From contig NZ_JAZAQL010000001.1 of NCBI RefSeq assembly GCF_037081675.1, positions 1,431,983 to 1,495,982 on the forward strand: DNA of 64,000 bases, in the 5' to 3' direction. A program made the position numbers and the translations under genes. Below, one piece after another: positions 18,810-27,045 of this stretch (position 1 is its first letter; each line of letters begins with the position of its first letter). The notes under the pieces were generated by a model. It was not told the DNA's origin and searched no databases. It was given only the letters and a program-made list of their open reading frames with translations. Source of the stretch: Halorubellus litoreus (GTDB taxonomy: Archaea; Halobacteriota; Halobacteria; Halobacteriales; Natrialbaceae).

Positions 18810-18968
18810 CGAGCTGTCGTCCACCAGCCTGTTCTCCTGACGAGGCCCGTTCTCCGAACGACGCTCGCCGGCCTCCCGACTGCGCACCGGAGCACGGTCG
18901 GGCGGGGCGACGCTCGCCGATTGCGGACTGCCCAAGGCCTTTGCGTCGAGGACGAGAACGCCCGGTCG

Positions 18969-20006
18969 GTGGTCTCCCTCGTCGTCCAGGTCGCCGTGTT
19001 CGCAGCCAGCGTCCTCGGGCTCGCTCTCGGTGCGCGCGGGCTCGTGGACGCGACCGTCTCGCTCGCGCGCCGCCTCGGCGTGTCGAACGTCGTCGTCGGC
19101 CTCACCGTCGTCGCCGCGGGCACGTCGATGCCCGAGATCGTCGTCACGGCGGACGCGGCGGTCGTCGGCCTCGGCGACGTCGCGGTCGGGAACGTCGCCG
19201 GGTCGAGCATCTTCAACCTCGCCATCGTCCTCGGCGTCCTCGCGACGATACGCGCGGTCCCCGTCCGCCGGGCGTTCGTCCGCCGGGACGGCGTCGTGCT
19301 CCTCGCCGCGACCGGACTGTTCGCGGCGGTCGTCCTCGACCGCGTCGTCACGCGCGTCGAGGGCGCGATCCTCCTCGTGGCGTTCGTCGCGTACACCACG
19401 TACCTCCTCAGGGGCGCCCGTGCCGGCACCGCAGCCGCGTCGACCGAGAGCCGGCCGGCAGCGGCCGAGGGCCGTTCAGCATCGACCGACGGGTCGTCGA
19501 CGTCGACCGCGGACGACCCGCCGGTCCCGGTCCGGGTGGCCGACCCCGTCGGGTTCGGCGTGCGCGACGCCGCACTCCTCGTCGGCGCGCTCGCGGTCGT
19601 CCTCGTGAGCGGCCACTTCCTCGTCGAGTCCGCGGTCGCCATCGCGGGCGTCTACGGGCTCTCGGACGCGCTCGTCGGCGGCACCATCGTCGCCGCGGGC
19701 ACGTCGGCGCCCGAGTTCGCGGTGTCGCTCGTCGCGCTCGCCCGCGGTCGAACGGGCGTGTCCGTCGGGAACGTCGTCGGGAGCAACGTCTTCAACGTCC
19801 TCGCGGTCGCGGGCGTCGGCGCACTCGCCCGACCGATGACGGTGACGCCGGCGGTCGTGGAGACCGTCACGTGGCTCGTCGCACTCGTCGCGGTCGTCGT
19901 CGCGCTCATGTGGTCCGGCCGCCAGGTCTCGCGCGGCGAAGGCGTGCTGTTCTCGCTCTCCGAAGGCGTCCGGTGGGTGCTCGGCATCCTCGGCGTCGTC
20001 GGCTGA
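18969..20006 (+). CDS. CaCA-family Na+/Ca2+ antiporter
   Basis: The protein has two inverted halves, each with the alpha-repeat signature of Na+/Ca2+ exchangers: VAAGTSMPE and GNVAGSSIFN in the first, VAAGTSAPE and GNVVGSNVFN in the second. About ten transmembrane helices are predicted, with a Ser/Thr/Asp-rich cytoplasmic loop between halves. The likely start is GTG at 18969 (345 residues), ~30 bases after an AAGGCCTTTGCG promoter box. An in-frame TTG at 18921 is less likely. Confidence 0.88.
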   Translation: MVSLVVQVAVFAASVLGLALGARGLVDATVSLARRLGVSNVVVGLTVVAAGTSMPEIVVTADAAVVGLGDVAVGNVAGSSIFNLAIVLGVLATIRAVPVRRAFVRRDGVVLLAATGLFAAVVLDRVVTRVEGAILLVAFVAYTTYLLRGARAGTAAASTESRPAAAEGRSASTDGSSTSTADDPPVPVRVADPVGFGVRDAALLVGALAVVLVSGHFLVESAVAIAGVYGLSDALVGGTIVAAGTSAPEFAVSLVALARGRTGVSVGNVVGSNVFNVLAVAGVGALARPMTVTPAVVETVTWLVALVAVVVALMWSGRQVSRGEGVLFSLSEGVRWVLGILGVVG

Positions 20007-20080
20007 CGCTACGCCGCGCGGCACTCGACGAGCGCTCCCGACCCGCCGCCCTCTTGTCGGTCGCCCGCGAAGGCTGTCGT

Positions 20081-20488
20081 ATGCCAGAGAGCGACCTCGT
20101 CGTCGACTTCCAGCGCGTCGCGGACGGCGACCCGGACGCACCCCCCGTCGACGACCTGCTCGCGGCCCTCCAGGCGGCGACCGAACGCGGCGTCGAAGCC
20201 GTCGAAGCGGTCCACGACCACGCCGCCGACGACGCGGCGACGCTCGACCCCGCGGCCGACCCGGACGCGTACGTCGACGTCGTCGAGACCGTCGAGGACG
20301 TCGGGTACCTCGTCGACCGCGTGAACGACCAGGTCGCGCTCGTCGGCGACCTCGTCGCCGCACGACCCGACACGTCGCCCGGGGTGCTCGCCGAGCGCGT
20401 CGTCGACTTCGTCGAGGAATCCGACGGGATGCTCCTCCCGAGCGAGCGCGCGGAACGCTACCGGGACGCCGTCGTCGACGACACCTGA
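20081..20488 (+). CDS. conserved acidic haloarchaeal-type protein
   Basis: The product has 135 residues, starts MPESDLVVDFQRVADGD, and is almost entirely predicted amphipathic helix (AALQAATERGVEAVEAVHD and later DQVALVGDLVAARPD). No cysteine or catalytic signature is present. It lies 74 bases after the antiporter and could share its transcript. Function is unknown. Confidence 0.65.
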   Translation: MPESDLVVDFQRVADGDPDAPPVDDLLAALQAATERGVEAVEAVHDHAADDAATLDPAADPDAYVDVVETVEDVGYLVDRVNDQVALVGDLVAARPDTSPGVLAERVVDFVEESDGMLLPSERAERYRDAVVDDT

Positions 20489-20575
20489 CCGGCGTGACCC
20501 GACCGCGACTGACAGCGCGACTACAAAAACTCGTTCTCGGGAACGCTGAAGGCCCCGCCGGCCGAGGGTTCGCGT

Positions 20576-21643
20576 ATGCTCTACGTCGGGAGCGACGGCG
20601 GCGTGTACCGATTCGGCGACGCGCTCGAACGCGAGCAGCCAGCGACGGCGAGTCGCGTTCTCGACGCGGACAGCGCGATGCGCGTCCGGTCGTTCGACGA
20701 CTCCGAGCGACCCGACGGCGTGTTCGCGGCGACCGCGAGCGGGCTCTATCACGCGCCGGGCGGCGACGACTGGGTCGACCTGGGCGTCCCCGCGGACGCG
20801 GTGTACGCGGTCGGTGCGAGCAGCGACGGCGAGACGCTGTACGCCGGGACGCGTCCCGCCGCGACGTACGCCGCGGACGTCCCCGCAGCCGTCGTCGACG
20901 GCGAGGACGCGCTCGACCCGACGGCGCTGGACTGGCGCGAACGCGAGGGCTTCCAGGCGCTCCCCTCGCGCGAGCACTGGCGGCTCCCGCGCCACGAGGA
21001 CCTGGCGCACGTCCGCGACGCGAAGGGCCTCCCCGGCGACCCGGAGGGCGTCGTCGCGGCCGTCGAGGTCGGCGGCGTGCACGCGAGCGCCGACCGCGGC
21101 GACACGTGGACCGAACGCCGCGGCCCCATCACGGACCCGCGACCCGAGGACGCGACCGACGGCGTGGACTGGAGCAAGCGACCGGGAGACGTCCACGACG
21201 ACGTCCACGAACTCGCGGTCGTCGACGCCGACACGTGGCTCGCCGCGACCGGGTTCGGGCTGTTCGAGACGACCGACGCCGGCGCGTCGTGGACGCGCCT
21301 CGACGACGACGTCGAGCAGGGGTACTTCCGAACCGTCTTCCACCACGACGGCCGGACGTACGCCGCCGGCGCGCTCTCGAGTTCGGGGAATTGGGACGAC
21401 CCCGACGAGGACCCCGGATTCTTCGCCTACACCCCCGAGGCCGGCCTCCGCGAACTCGACGTTGACACGCCAGACGAGGTCGTCACGGGCGTCACCGCGG
21501 TCGACGGAGACACGCTCTTCGCCGGCACGCACCGGGGGTCACTCCTCCGGGAGACCGCAGGCGGTGAGTGGACCACGGTCGGGTCGTTCCCGACCGACGA
21601 GTCGAGCGGCACGTACACGCCGCTCGCGTGGCTCGCCGAGTGA
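20576..21643 (+). CDS. BNR/YCF48-like beta-propeller protein
   Basis: The 355-residue protein has no signal peptide. It is built of repeating blades with BNR-type motifs (ADRGDTWTER, TTDAGASWTRL, ETAGGEWTTVG) and alternating LYVGSDGG/LYAGT/LFAGTHRG strands. Such propellers resemble sialidase and photosystem-assembly folds but rarely carry enzymatic residues. A protein-interaction or ligand-binding role is inferred. The ATG at 20576 is close behind a spacer with the AT-rich stretch CTACAAAAACTCG (20521-20533). Confidence 0.75.
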   Translation: MLYVGSDGGVYRFGDALEREQPATASRVLDADSAMRVRSFDDSERPDGVFAATASGLYHAPGGDDWVDLGVPADAVYAVGASSDGETLYAGTRPAATYAADVPAAVVDGEDALDPTALDWREREGFQALPSREHWRLPRHEDLAHVRDAKGLPGDPEGVVAAVEVGGVHASADRGDTWTERRGPITDPRPEDATDGVDWSKRPGDVHDDVHELAVVDADTWLAATGFGLFETTDAGASWTRLDDDVEQGYFRTVFHHDGRTYAAGALSSSGNWDDPDEDPGFFAYTPEAGLRELDVDTPDEVVTGVTAVDGDTLFAGTHRGSLLRETAGGEWTTVGSFPTDESSGTYTPLAWLAE

Positions 21644-21673
21644 AGACACCGCGATAGCGAAGGAACAGTCGAT

Positions 21674-22309
21674 TCAGAGGACGCCTTCGGCTTCGAGGAC
21701 GTCCCGGAGTTCCGTCATCGACGAGACGGTGACGTCGCACGCCGGTTCGACGTTCGGTTTCGGCTCGAACCCGACCGCGAGCCCCGCCACCTCGAGCATC
21801 GGGAGGTCGTTCGCGCCGTCGCCGACGGCGACGGTGTCCGCGAGGTCGACGTCGTGCTCGCTCGCGTACTCGCGGAGCGCGTCGTCCTTCGTCCCCTCGA
21901 TGAGGCTCCCTTCGACGCCGCCAGTGAGCGCGCCGTCCTCGACGGGCAGACGGTTCGCGACGATGGCGTCCACGTCGACGCCCTCGCGTTCGAGCGCCGC
22001 CGCGACGCCCTTCTCGAACCCGCCCGTGAAGATGGCGACCGTCACGCCGGCGTCGCGGAGCGCCGCGATGACCTCCGCGGCGCCCTCGCGGAGGCGGACG
22101 TTCCCCCACGCGCGCTCCGCCGCTTCCTCGCTCAACCCGTCGAGGAGGCCGGCGCGCTGCCGGAGGCTCTCCGCGTACCCGAGCTCGTCGTTCATCGCGC
22201 GATGCGTGATGTCCGCCATCTTGTCCGCCACCCCGTACTCGTCGCCGAGCAGGACGGTCATCTCCGAATCGGACAGAGTGCCGTCGAAGTCGAACGCGAC
22301 CAGCGTCAT
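21674..22309 (-). CDS. serB: phosphoserine phosphatase (HAD family)
   Basis: The 211-residue HAD hydrolase has nucleophile motif FDFDGTL (Asp7, Asp9), motif II IFTGGFEKG, a conserved Lys (EGTKDDA) and motif III VGDGANDLPML. It dephosphorylates phosphoserine in the last step of serine synthesis. serA lies 2.1 kb downstream on the other strand. The ATG at 22309 gives the canonical N-terminus MTLVAFDFDG. Sequence upstream in this frame is not conserved-looking. Confidence 0.88.
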   Translation of the reverse strand: MTLVAFDFDGTLSDSEMTVLLGDEYGVADKMADITHRAMNDELGYAESLRQRAGLLDGLSEEAAERAWGNVRLREGAAEVIAALRDAGVTVAIFTGGFEKGVAAALEREGVDVDAIVANRLPVEDGALTGGVEGSLIEGTKDDALREYASEHDVDLADTVAVGDGANDLPMLEVAGLAVGFEPKPNVEPACDVTVSSMTELRDVLEAEGVL

Positions 22310-22443
22310 ACCCACGACTCTGCGAGGCGGCGTCTTGTAGCCTCCGGGTCCCGGTCGAACTCGCCGCGCGGACGGTCTTCGATAGCCCCTCGACGCTCGA
22401 ACCCGCACACACCATTAAGCCACCGTGGTTCGAACCGGCGGGC

Positions 22444-22845
22444 ATGGACGAAGCGGACGAGGCCATCGAGGCCGTCGAGGACGCGAACCTGCGCGGGCTC
22501 GTCGAGGAACTCCACGAGAACGTCGACGCCTCCCTCCGGCTGGCGTTCCGGTACGAGGGCGAGGCGTACGACGTCGTGCACGTCAGCGACACCGTGGACG
22601 CCCAGTTCACCGACGCGGAACTCGAGGAGCGCGTGAAGACGCTCCTGATGAAGGCGCTCGGTGACCCGCCCCAGGAGCAGTCGCTGTACGACTTCGGGGA
22701 ACTGAACTCGACGGTACGGTTCTTCGACGAGGTCATCGTCGCCGTGTTCCCCGACGAGGAATGGAGCGGCGTCGTCGTCGTCTTCGACCGCGAGGAGTCA
22801 CCGCTCGTCGACACGACCCTGCACTACCTCGACGTCGACGACTGA
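22444..22845 (+). CDS. conserved haloarchaeal protein of unknown function
   Basis: The 133-residue acidic alpha/beta protein starts MDEADEAIEAVEDANLRGL. It has a beta-rich middle (RLAFRYEGEAYDVVHVSD) and C-terminal strands (VRFFDEVIVAVFPDEEWSG, TLHYLDVDD). There are no membrane helices or metal motifs. A TTAAG-type element (CCATTAAGCC, 22412-22421) lies 23-32 bases upstream, so the transcript should be leaderless. No function can be assigned. Confidence 0.7.
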   Translation: MDEADEAIEAVEDANLRGLVEELHENVDASLRLAFRYEGEAYDVVHVSDTVDAQFTDAELEERVKTLLMKALGDPPQEQSLYDFGELNSTVRFFDEVIVAVFPDEEWSGVVVVFDREESPLVDTTLHYLDVDD

Positions 22846-22939
22846 CTCGCTCGCCCCAGCAGGCGGCGGCCCAGGCGGGCGTTCTCACGCGCTCGGAATC
22901 GACCCACCGCTCTTGTGACCAGATACCATACTGTCGCGC

Positions 22940-23152
22940 ATGGAGCAGAACGTCGGTCGGTCGGACGGCATCGGTCGCGTCGCCCTCGGAGGGGTTCTCG
23001 GCGTCGTCTCGCTCGCCATCCTCGGCGACGCCATCGCCGGCGCACCCGTCGCGCTCTCACCCGTGCTGGGCGCGCTCTCGCTGATACTGCTCATCACGGG
23101 CGCGACGAACACGTGCGGCCTGTACTCGCTGCTGGGCGTCGACACCACGTAG
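22940..23152 (+). CDS. YgaP-like transmembrane protein (DUF2892 type)
   Basis: The 70-residue protein has the pattern of DUF2892 membrane modules: N-terminal MEQNVGRSDGIGRVALG, two hydrophobic helices (about 13-34 and 36-55), and a C-terminal CGLYSLLGVDT where the family has a Cys-Pro-Leu-Tyr-like motif. In bacteria this module is often fused to rhodanese. Here it stands alone. Its role is unknown. Confidence 0.8.
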   Translation: MEQNVGRSDGIGRVALGGVLGVVSLAILGDAIAGAPVALSPVLGALSLILLITGATNTCGLYSLLGVDTT

Positions 23153-23155
23153 CGT

Positions 23156-23809
23156 TCAGAATTCGGTCCACGCTCGCGGCCCGGCGTCGCTCGGGAGGCC
23201 GCGGACGCGGTACTCGCGCGCTCCGGTGTCCTCGACCTCGCGGACCTCGACGAGGCCGTCGAACGGCTGTTTGATGATGCCCAGCGAGTCCTGTGGGACG
23301 GGCGTGTCGAGGACGAACCCGCCGAGGAACCCCGAGCTCTCTACGCGGCCCGTGAGGACGTGCAGGAACTGGTAGACGCGGCGGACGTCCGCGTACATCA
23401 ACAGCGTCGAGAGCGTGTGCATCCCGACGCTCGCCCCCGCGAGGGCGTCGTCCTCGTGGAACCGCCGCATGAAGTCCGTGAGGCCGATACCGATACCGGT
23501 GAGGTCGCCAGCGCTCGACACGAGCCGGCGGTTCGGGGACTCCTCGTTCCGCCCGAACCCGCGCTGGCGCGTGACGCAGTCGACGACGGCGAGCGTCGCG
23601 ACGTCGGGGTGGACGTCGCGGTACTCGCGCTCGACGGTCTCGGCGGCCTTCCGCGTCGTCACGAACGCGGTCGCCCGGTCGCTCCCGCGGTCGGCCGCCA
23701 GCACCTCGTACAGCAGCTCGCGCTTGCCCGTCATCGGCGGGCCGACGACGAGCACGTTCGACCCGTCGCGGACCGCGCCCGTGTCGAGGGCCGGCGCCAA
23801 GTCCGTCAT
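23156..23809 (-). CDS. RecA/KaiC-superfamily ATPase-like protein
   Basis: The 217-residue protein has a P-loop GPPMTGKREL at about 23-32 and a RecA-like core. There is no obvious catalytic Glu pair or DNA-binding loop. It resembles the KaiC-like proteins that haloarchaea carry near regulators, often as degenerate ATPases. It is convergent with the YgaP-like gene, separated by three bases. Function is not known. Confidence 0.7.
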   Translation of the reverse strand: MTDLAPALDTGAVRDGSNVLVVGPPMTGKRELLYEVLAADRGSDRATAFVTTRKAAETVEREYRDVHPDVATLAVVDCVTRQRGFGRNEESPNRRLVSSAGDLTGIGIGLTDFMRRFHEDDALAGASVGMHTLSTLLMYADVRRVYQFLHVLTGRVESSGFLGGFVLDTPVPQDSLGIIKQPFDGLVEVREVEDTGAREYRVRGLPSDAGPRAWTEF

Positions 23810-23833
23810 TGCACGCGGCTTGGAGCGCGCCCG

Positions 23834-24286
23834 TCAAGAAAGCGCGGTTCCGGCGGGCTCGCGGACCGCTCGCTCGACGCGCGCGACGGCGATGCCGACG
23901 ACGAAGCCGACGCCGACGCTCGCGCGCTGGACCGTGGCTGGGTCGACGACGAGGACGTAGTACGCGACGGCGACGATACCAGCAAGCGTGCCCGCGAGCA
24001 CCGCGACCTGTCGGCGGACGTCGCCGGGGTCGTGTAGCGGTGGCCAGCGCCACGCGAGCGCGGCGGCGACCGCCGTTGCGACGGCCGCAGCCGCGAACGC
24101 CGGCCAGTCGACGCGGCCGACGAACGCGAGCTCGACGCCGTAGATTCCCCCGCCGAACGCGAGCAGGGCGAGGTCGCGCGCGACCGGCCACCGTCGCTCG
24201 CTCTCGCGCCGCGACAGCGTCTCCGCGGCGCTCACGGGCGTCTCGTTCGGCGTCCCGCGGTGCGAGTCCGGCCGCCCCTCGTTCAT
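23834..24286 (-). CDS. hypothetical four-helix membrane protein
   Basis: The 150-residue protein has a polar N-terminus (MNEGRPDSHRGTPNETP), then about four hydrophobic helices from residue 45 onward. The start at 24286 has a clear TATA-like element on its strand (TATTTTTACG, 24311-24320) 25-34 bases upstream. It precedes the ATPase-like gene by 24 bases and is probably cotranscribed with it. No family is recognised. Confidence 0.65.
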   Translation of the reverse strand: MNEGRPDSHRGTPNETPVSAAETLSRRESERRWPVARDLALLAFGGGIYGVELAFVGRVDWPAFAAAAVATAVAAALAWRWPPLHDPGDVRRQVAVLAGTLAGIVAVAYYVLVVDPATVQRASVGVGFVVGIAVARVERAVREPAGTALS

Positions 24287-24310
24287 ATATGAAATCGAAC
24301 CACTACCGTT

Positions 24311-24320
24311 CGTAAAAATA
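24311..24320 (-). promoter_or_regulatory. TATA box of the 23834-24286 gene
   Basis: Minus strand reads TATTTTTACG, 25-34 bases before the ATG at 24286, in the divergent spacer with serA. Confidence 0.5.
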
Positions 24321-24442
24321 CTGGGGTCTCGGTGCCGACGGTGGTGCACCCCCTACTGGCCGTGCGAACGGCTACCACGGCAATTTTCGCCACCCTCCAT
24401 GGTAAAGGAAGCGTTATGGGCCGTGGGATGATGGACTCGCGT

Positions 24443-26032
24443 ATGAAGGTCCTGGTGACGGACCCCATCGCCGACGCGGGTATCGAACGCCTCACAGAGG
24501 CGGGCCACGAAGTCGAGACCGCCTACGACGTCGAAGGAGACGCGCTCCTGTCCGCGGTCTCCGACGCGAACGGACTCATCGTGCGCTCGGGAACCGAGGT
24601 GACCGAGGCGGTGTTCGAGGCCGCGTCGGAACTCGTCATCGTCGGCCGCGCCGGCATCGGCGTGGACAACATCGACATCGACGCGGCGACCGAGCACGGC
24701 GTCGTCGTCGCGAACGCCCCCGAAGGGAACGTTCGCGCCGCCAGCGAGCACACGGTCGCGATGGCGTTCGCGACCGCGCGCTCGATCCCGCAAGCCCACA
24801 CCCGACTTCGCGACGGAGAATGGGCGAAAGGCGACTTCCTCGGCACCGAAGTGAATGGAAAGACGCTCGGCGTCGTCGGCCTCGGTCGCGTCGGCCAGGA
24901 GGTCGCGAAGAAGTGCCACTCGCTCGGGATGGACCTCGTCGCGTTCGACCCGTACATCAGCGAGGAGCGCGCCGAGCAACTCGGCGCGGAGCTCGTCGAC
25001 CTCGACGACTGCCTGGACCGCGCGGACTTCCTCACCGTCCACGTGCCGCTCACGGACGAGACCGAGGACATGATCAGCGACGAGGAGCTCGCGCAGTTGG
25101 AGGGCGGGTACGTCGTGAACTGCGCTCGCGGCGGCGTCGTCGACGAGGACGCGCTCGCCGAAGCCGTCGAGGACGGCGTGCTCGCGGGCGCCGCGGTGGA
25201 CGTCTTCGCCGAGGAACCCGTCTCGCCGGACAACCCGCTGCTCGACGTGGAGGACGTCGTCGTGACGCCCCATCTCGGCGCGAGCACGGAGGCCGCTCAG
25301 GAGAACGTCGCGGTGTCGACTGCTGATCAAGTAGTCGCGGCGTTCGCGGGCGAGCCCGTGATGAACGCGCTGAACGCGCCGTCGATGGACGAGGCGGCGT
25401 TCCCGCGCGTCGAACCGTACATCGACCTCGGCGAGACGTCCGGGAAGGTCGCCGCGCAGCTGTTCGGGAAGCGCATCGAGTCCGTCGAGGTCAGCTACGA
25501 GGGCGACATCGCCGAGGAGGAGGTCGACCTCGTCACCGCGAGCGTCCTGAAGGGCGTGTTCGAACCGCTCGAATGGCAGGTGAACTCGGTGAACGCGCCG
25601 CGTATCGCTGAGGAGCGCGGCGTCGAGGTTACGGAATCGAAGAGCCGGAGCAGCGAGGACTTCCAGAGTCTCATCACGGTCACGGTCGGCGACGGCGACG
25701 ACGAACTCTCCGTCTGTGGAACGCTCTTCCACGGCGACGACCCGCGCATCGTCCGCATCGACGGGTTCCGCGTCGACGCCATCCCTCACGGGAAGATGGT
25801 CGTCGCACGGAACGCCGACGAACCGGGCGTCATCGGCCTCATCGGCTCCGTCATGGGGAAGTACGACGTGAACATCGCCGGGATGTTCAACGCTCGCCAG
25901 ACCATCGGCGGCGAGGCACTGACGGTGTACAACGTCGACGGCGAGATATCGGACGCAGCGCGCGAGGAACTCGTCGCCGACGACCGCATCACGGACGTCA
26001 CCGTCATCCGACTCAACGGCGCCGACGAGTAA
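24443..26032 (+). CDS. serA: D-3-phosphoglycerate dehydrogenase
   Basis: The 529-residue enzyme has the usual long-form length. The NAD-binding motif GLGRVG is at 146-151. The catalytic Arg sits in NCARGGVVDE and the His in VTPHLGAST. An intervening ASB-type domain follows (about 310-450), then a C-terminal ACT domain (IGLIGSVMGKYDVNIAGM) that usually senses serine. It commits 3-phosphoglycerate to serine. The ATG at 24443 is the one preceded by a TATA-like GCGTTATGGG at 24411-24420. Three in-frame ATGs upstream are less likely. Confidence 0.93.
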   Translation: MKVLVTDPIADAGIERLTEAGHEVETAYDVEGDALLSAVSDANGLIVRSGTEVTEAVFEAASELVIVGRAGIGVDNIDIDAATEHGVVVANAPEGNVRAASEHTVAMAFATARSIPQAHTRLRDGEWAKGDFLGTEVNGKTLGVVGLGRVGQEVAKKCHSLGMDLVAFDPYISEERAEQLGAELVDLDDCLDRADFLTVHVPLTDETEDMISDEELAQLEGGYVVNCARGGVVDEDALAEAVEDGVLAGAAVDVFAEEPVSPDNPLLDVEDVVVTPHLGASTEAAQENVAVSTADQVVAAFAGEPVMNALNAPSMDEAAFPRVEPYIDLGETSGKVAAQLFGKRIESVEVSYEGDIAEEEVDLVTASVLKGVFEPLEWQVNSVNAPRIAEERGVEVTESKSRSSEDFQSLITVTVGDGDDELSVCGTLFHGDDPRIVRIDGFRVDAIPHGKMVVARNADEPGVIGLIGSVMGKYDVNIAGMFNARQTIGGEALTVYNVDGEISDAAREELVADDRITDVTVIRLNGADE

Positions 26033-26098
26033 CCGCACCCGCGTTCACTGACCGTTTCTCTCGATACGCCGCCCCACGTACACGACCGACGGGTCGAC

Positions 26099-26470
26099 TC
26101 AGAGCGCGTCCCGGACGCGCCGAACGAGCGACTCCAGGAGCGACTCCCGCTCGCGCAGGTCCCTGATGGTCGCGTTCCGCTCCGCCAGCATCGTCTCGTA
26201 GCGGTCACGGACGGCCTCGACCCGTCGCTCCGCGGCGTCGCGGTCCGAACGCAGATGATCGACGCGCGCGGCCAGCACCGGCGACGGCGGCAGGTTCGCC
26301 GGGTCACGGCCACTCAATCGCTCGCCGTCCGGGTCGGTCGTGGCCGTGATGGTGGCAGCATCGGAGTCGCTACTCGGGGGTCGCGGGCGCGCAGTCGGCG
26401 CACCGCCACCCCACTCGTCGTCCTCGGTCGGCACCGTCCACTCGACGGTGAACGCGGGGTCGGATGACAT
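26099..26470 (-). CDS. coiled-coil protein of unknown function
   Basis: The 123-residue protein has a disordered acidic N-terminal half (WTVPTEDDEWGGGAPTARP) and a C-terminal coiled coil (about 66-120: DHLRSDRDAAERRVEAVRDR and following heptads). Its ATG region marks the left edge of the repeat-filled spacer before thrC. Nothing indicates its partner. Confidence 0.6.
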   Translation of the reverse strand: MSSDPAFTVEWTVPTEDDEWGGGAPTARPRPPSSDSDAATITATTDPDGERLSGRDPANLPPSPVLAARVDHLRSDRDAAERRVEAVRDRYETMLAERNATIRDLRERESLLESLVRRVRDAL

Positions 26471-26587
26471 GGACTAGCATACTTCTCGCAAGGACACGTC
26501 AAACCCCGTCAGACCAACGGAACACGAGCGTCAGACAACCACCCACGGAACCAACACCCGACGCAACCCATCCCGTCAGAAACAGCA
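26471..26587. other. spacer with no recognised feature
   Basis: These 117 bases between the coiled-coil gene start and the first hairpin copy contain CA-rich unique sequence. No ORF, promoter or repeat was recognised apart from the presumed minus-strand promoter of the 26099-26470 gene, whose box is not obvious. Confidence 0.4.
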
Positions 26588-27045
26588 CCCTGGGGGTCGG
26601 CGTACGCTCGGTCAGTCCGCGTCCGCGAACACACCGCAGGAAACGCCGACCTGGGGGTCGGCGTATGCTCGGTCAGTCCGCGTCCGCGAACACACTGCAG
26701 GAAACGCCGACCTGGGGGTCGGCGTATGCTCGGTCAGTCCGCGTCCGCGAACACACCGCAGGAAACGCCGACCTGGGGGTCGGCGTATGCTCGGCCAGTC
26801 CGCGTCCGCGAACACACCGCAGGAAACGGCCGCCTGGAGGCGGCCGTACGCTCGGTCAGTCCGCGTCCGCGAACACNNNNNNNNNNNNNNNNNNNNNNNN
26901 NNNNNNNNNNNNNNNNNNNNNNNNNNNNNNNNNNNNNNNNNNNNNNNNNNNNNNNNNNNNNNNNNNNNNNNNGCTCGGTCAGTCCGCGTCCGCGAACACA
27001 CCGCAGGAAACGGCCGCCTGGAGGCGGCCGTACGCTCGGTCAGTC
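26588..27045 (-). repeat. 61-bp tandem hairpin array with assembly gap
   Basis: A 61-base unit recurs head to tail. Complete hairpins are at 26643-26664, 26704-26725, 26765-26786, 26826-26847 and 27010-27031, with a half unit at the left edge and 96 N at 26877-26972. Each unit holds a 9-bp perfect stem with a 4-base loop. Stem arms are ACGCCGACC/GGTCGGCGT in three copies and ACGGCCGCC/GGCGGCCGT in two, so changes are compensated on both arms. The rest of the unit (GGTCAGTCCGCG...CGAACAC) matches the 3' end of thrC including its stop, so the array arose by copying the thrC tail plus its downstream hairpin. Confidence 0.85.

Noticed and set aside
22420..22443. tRNA T-arm-like GTGGTTCGAACC
   Set aside because: No acceptor, D or anticodon arms surround it. 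It is the promoter-proximal region of the 22444 gene.
26877..26972. run of N as a biological feature
   Set aside because: It is an assembly gap inside a tandem repeat.
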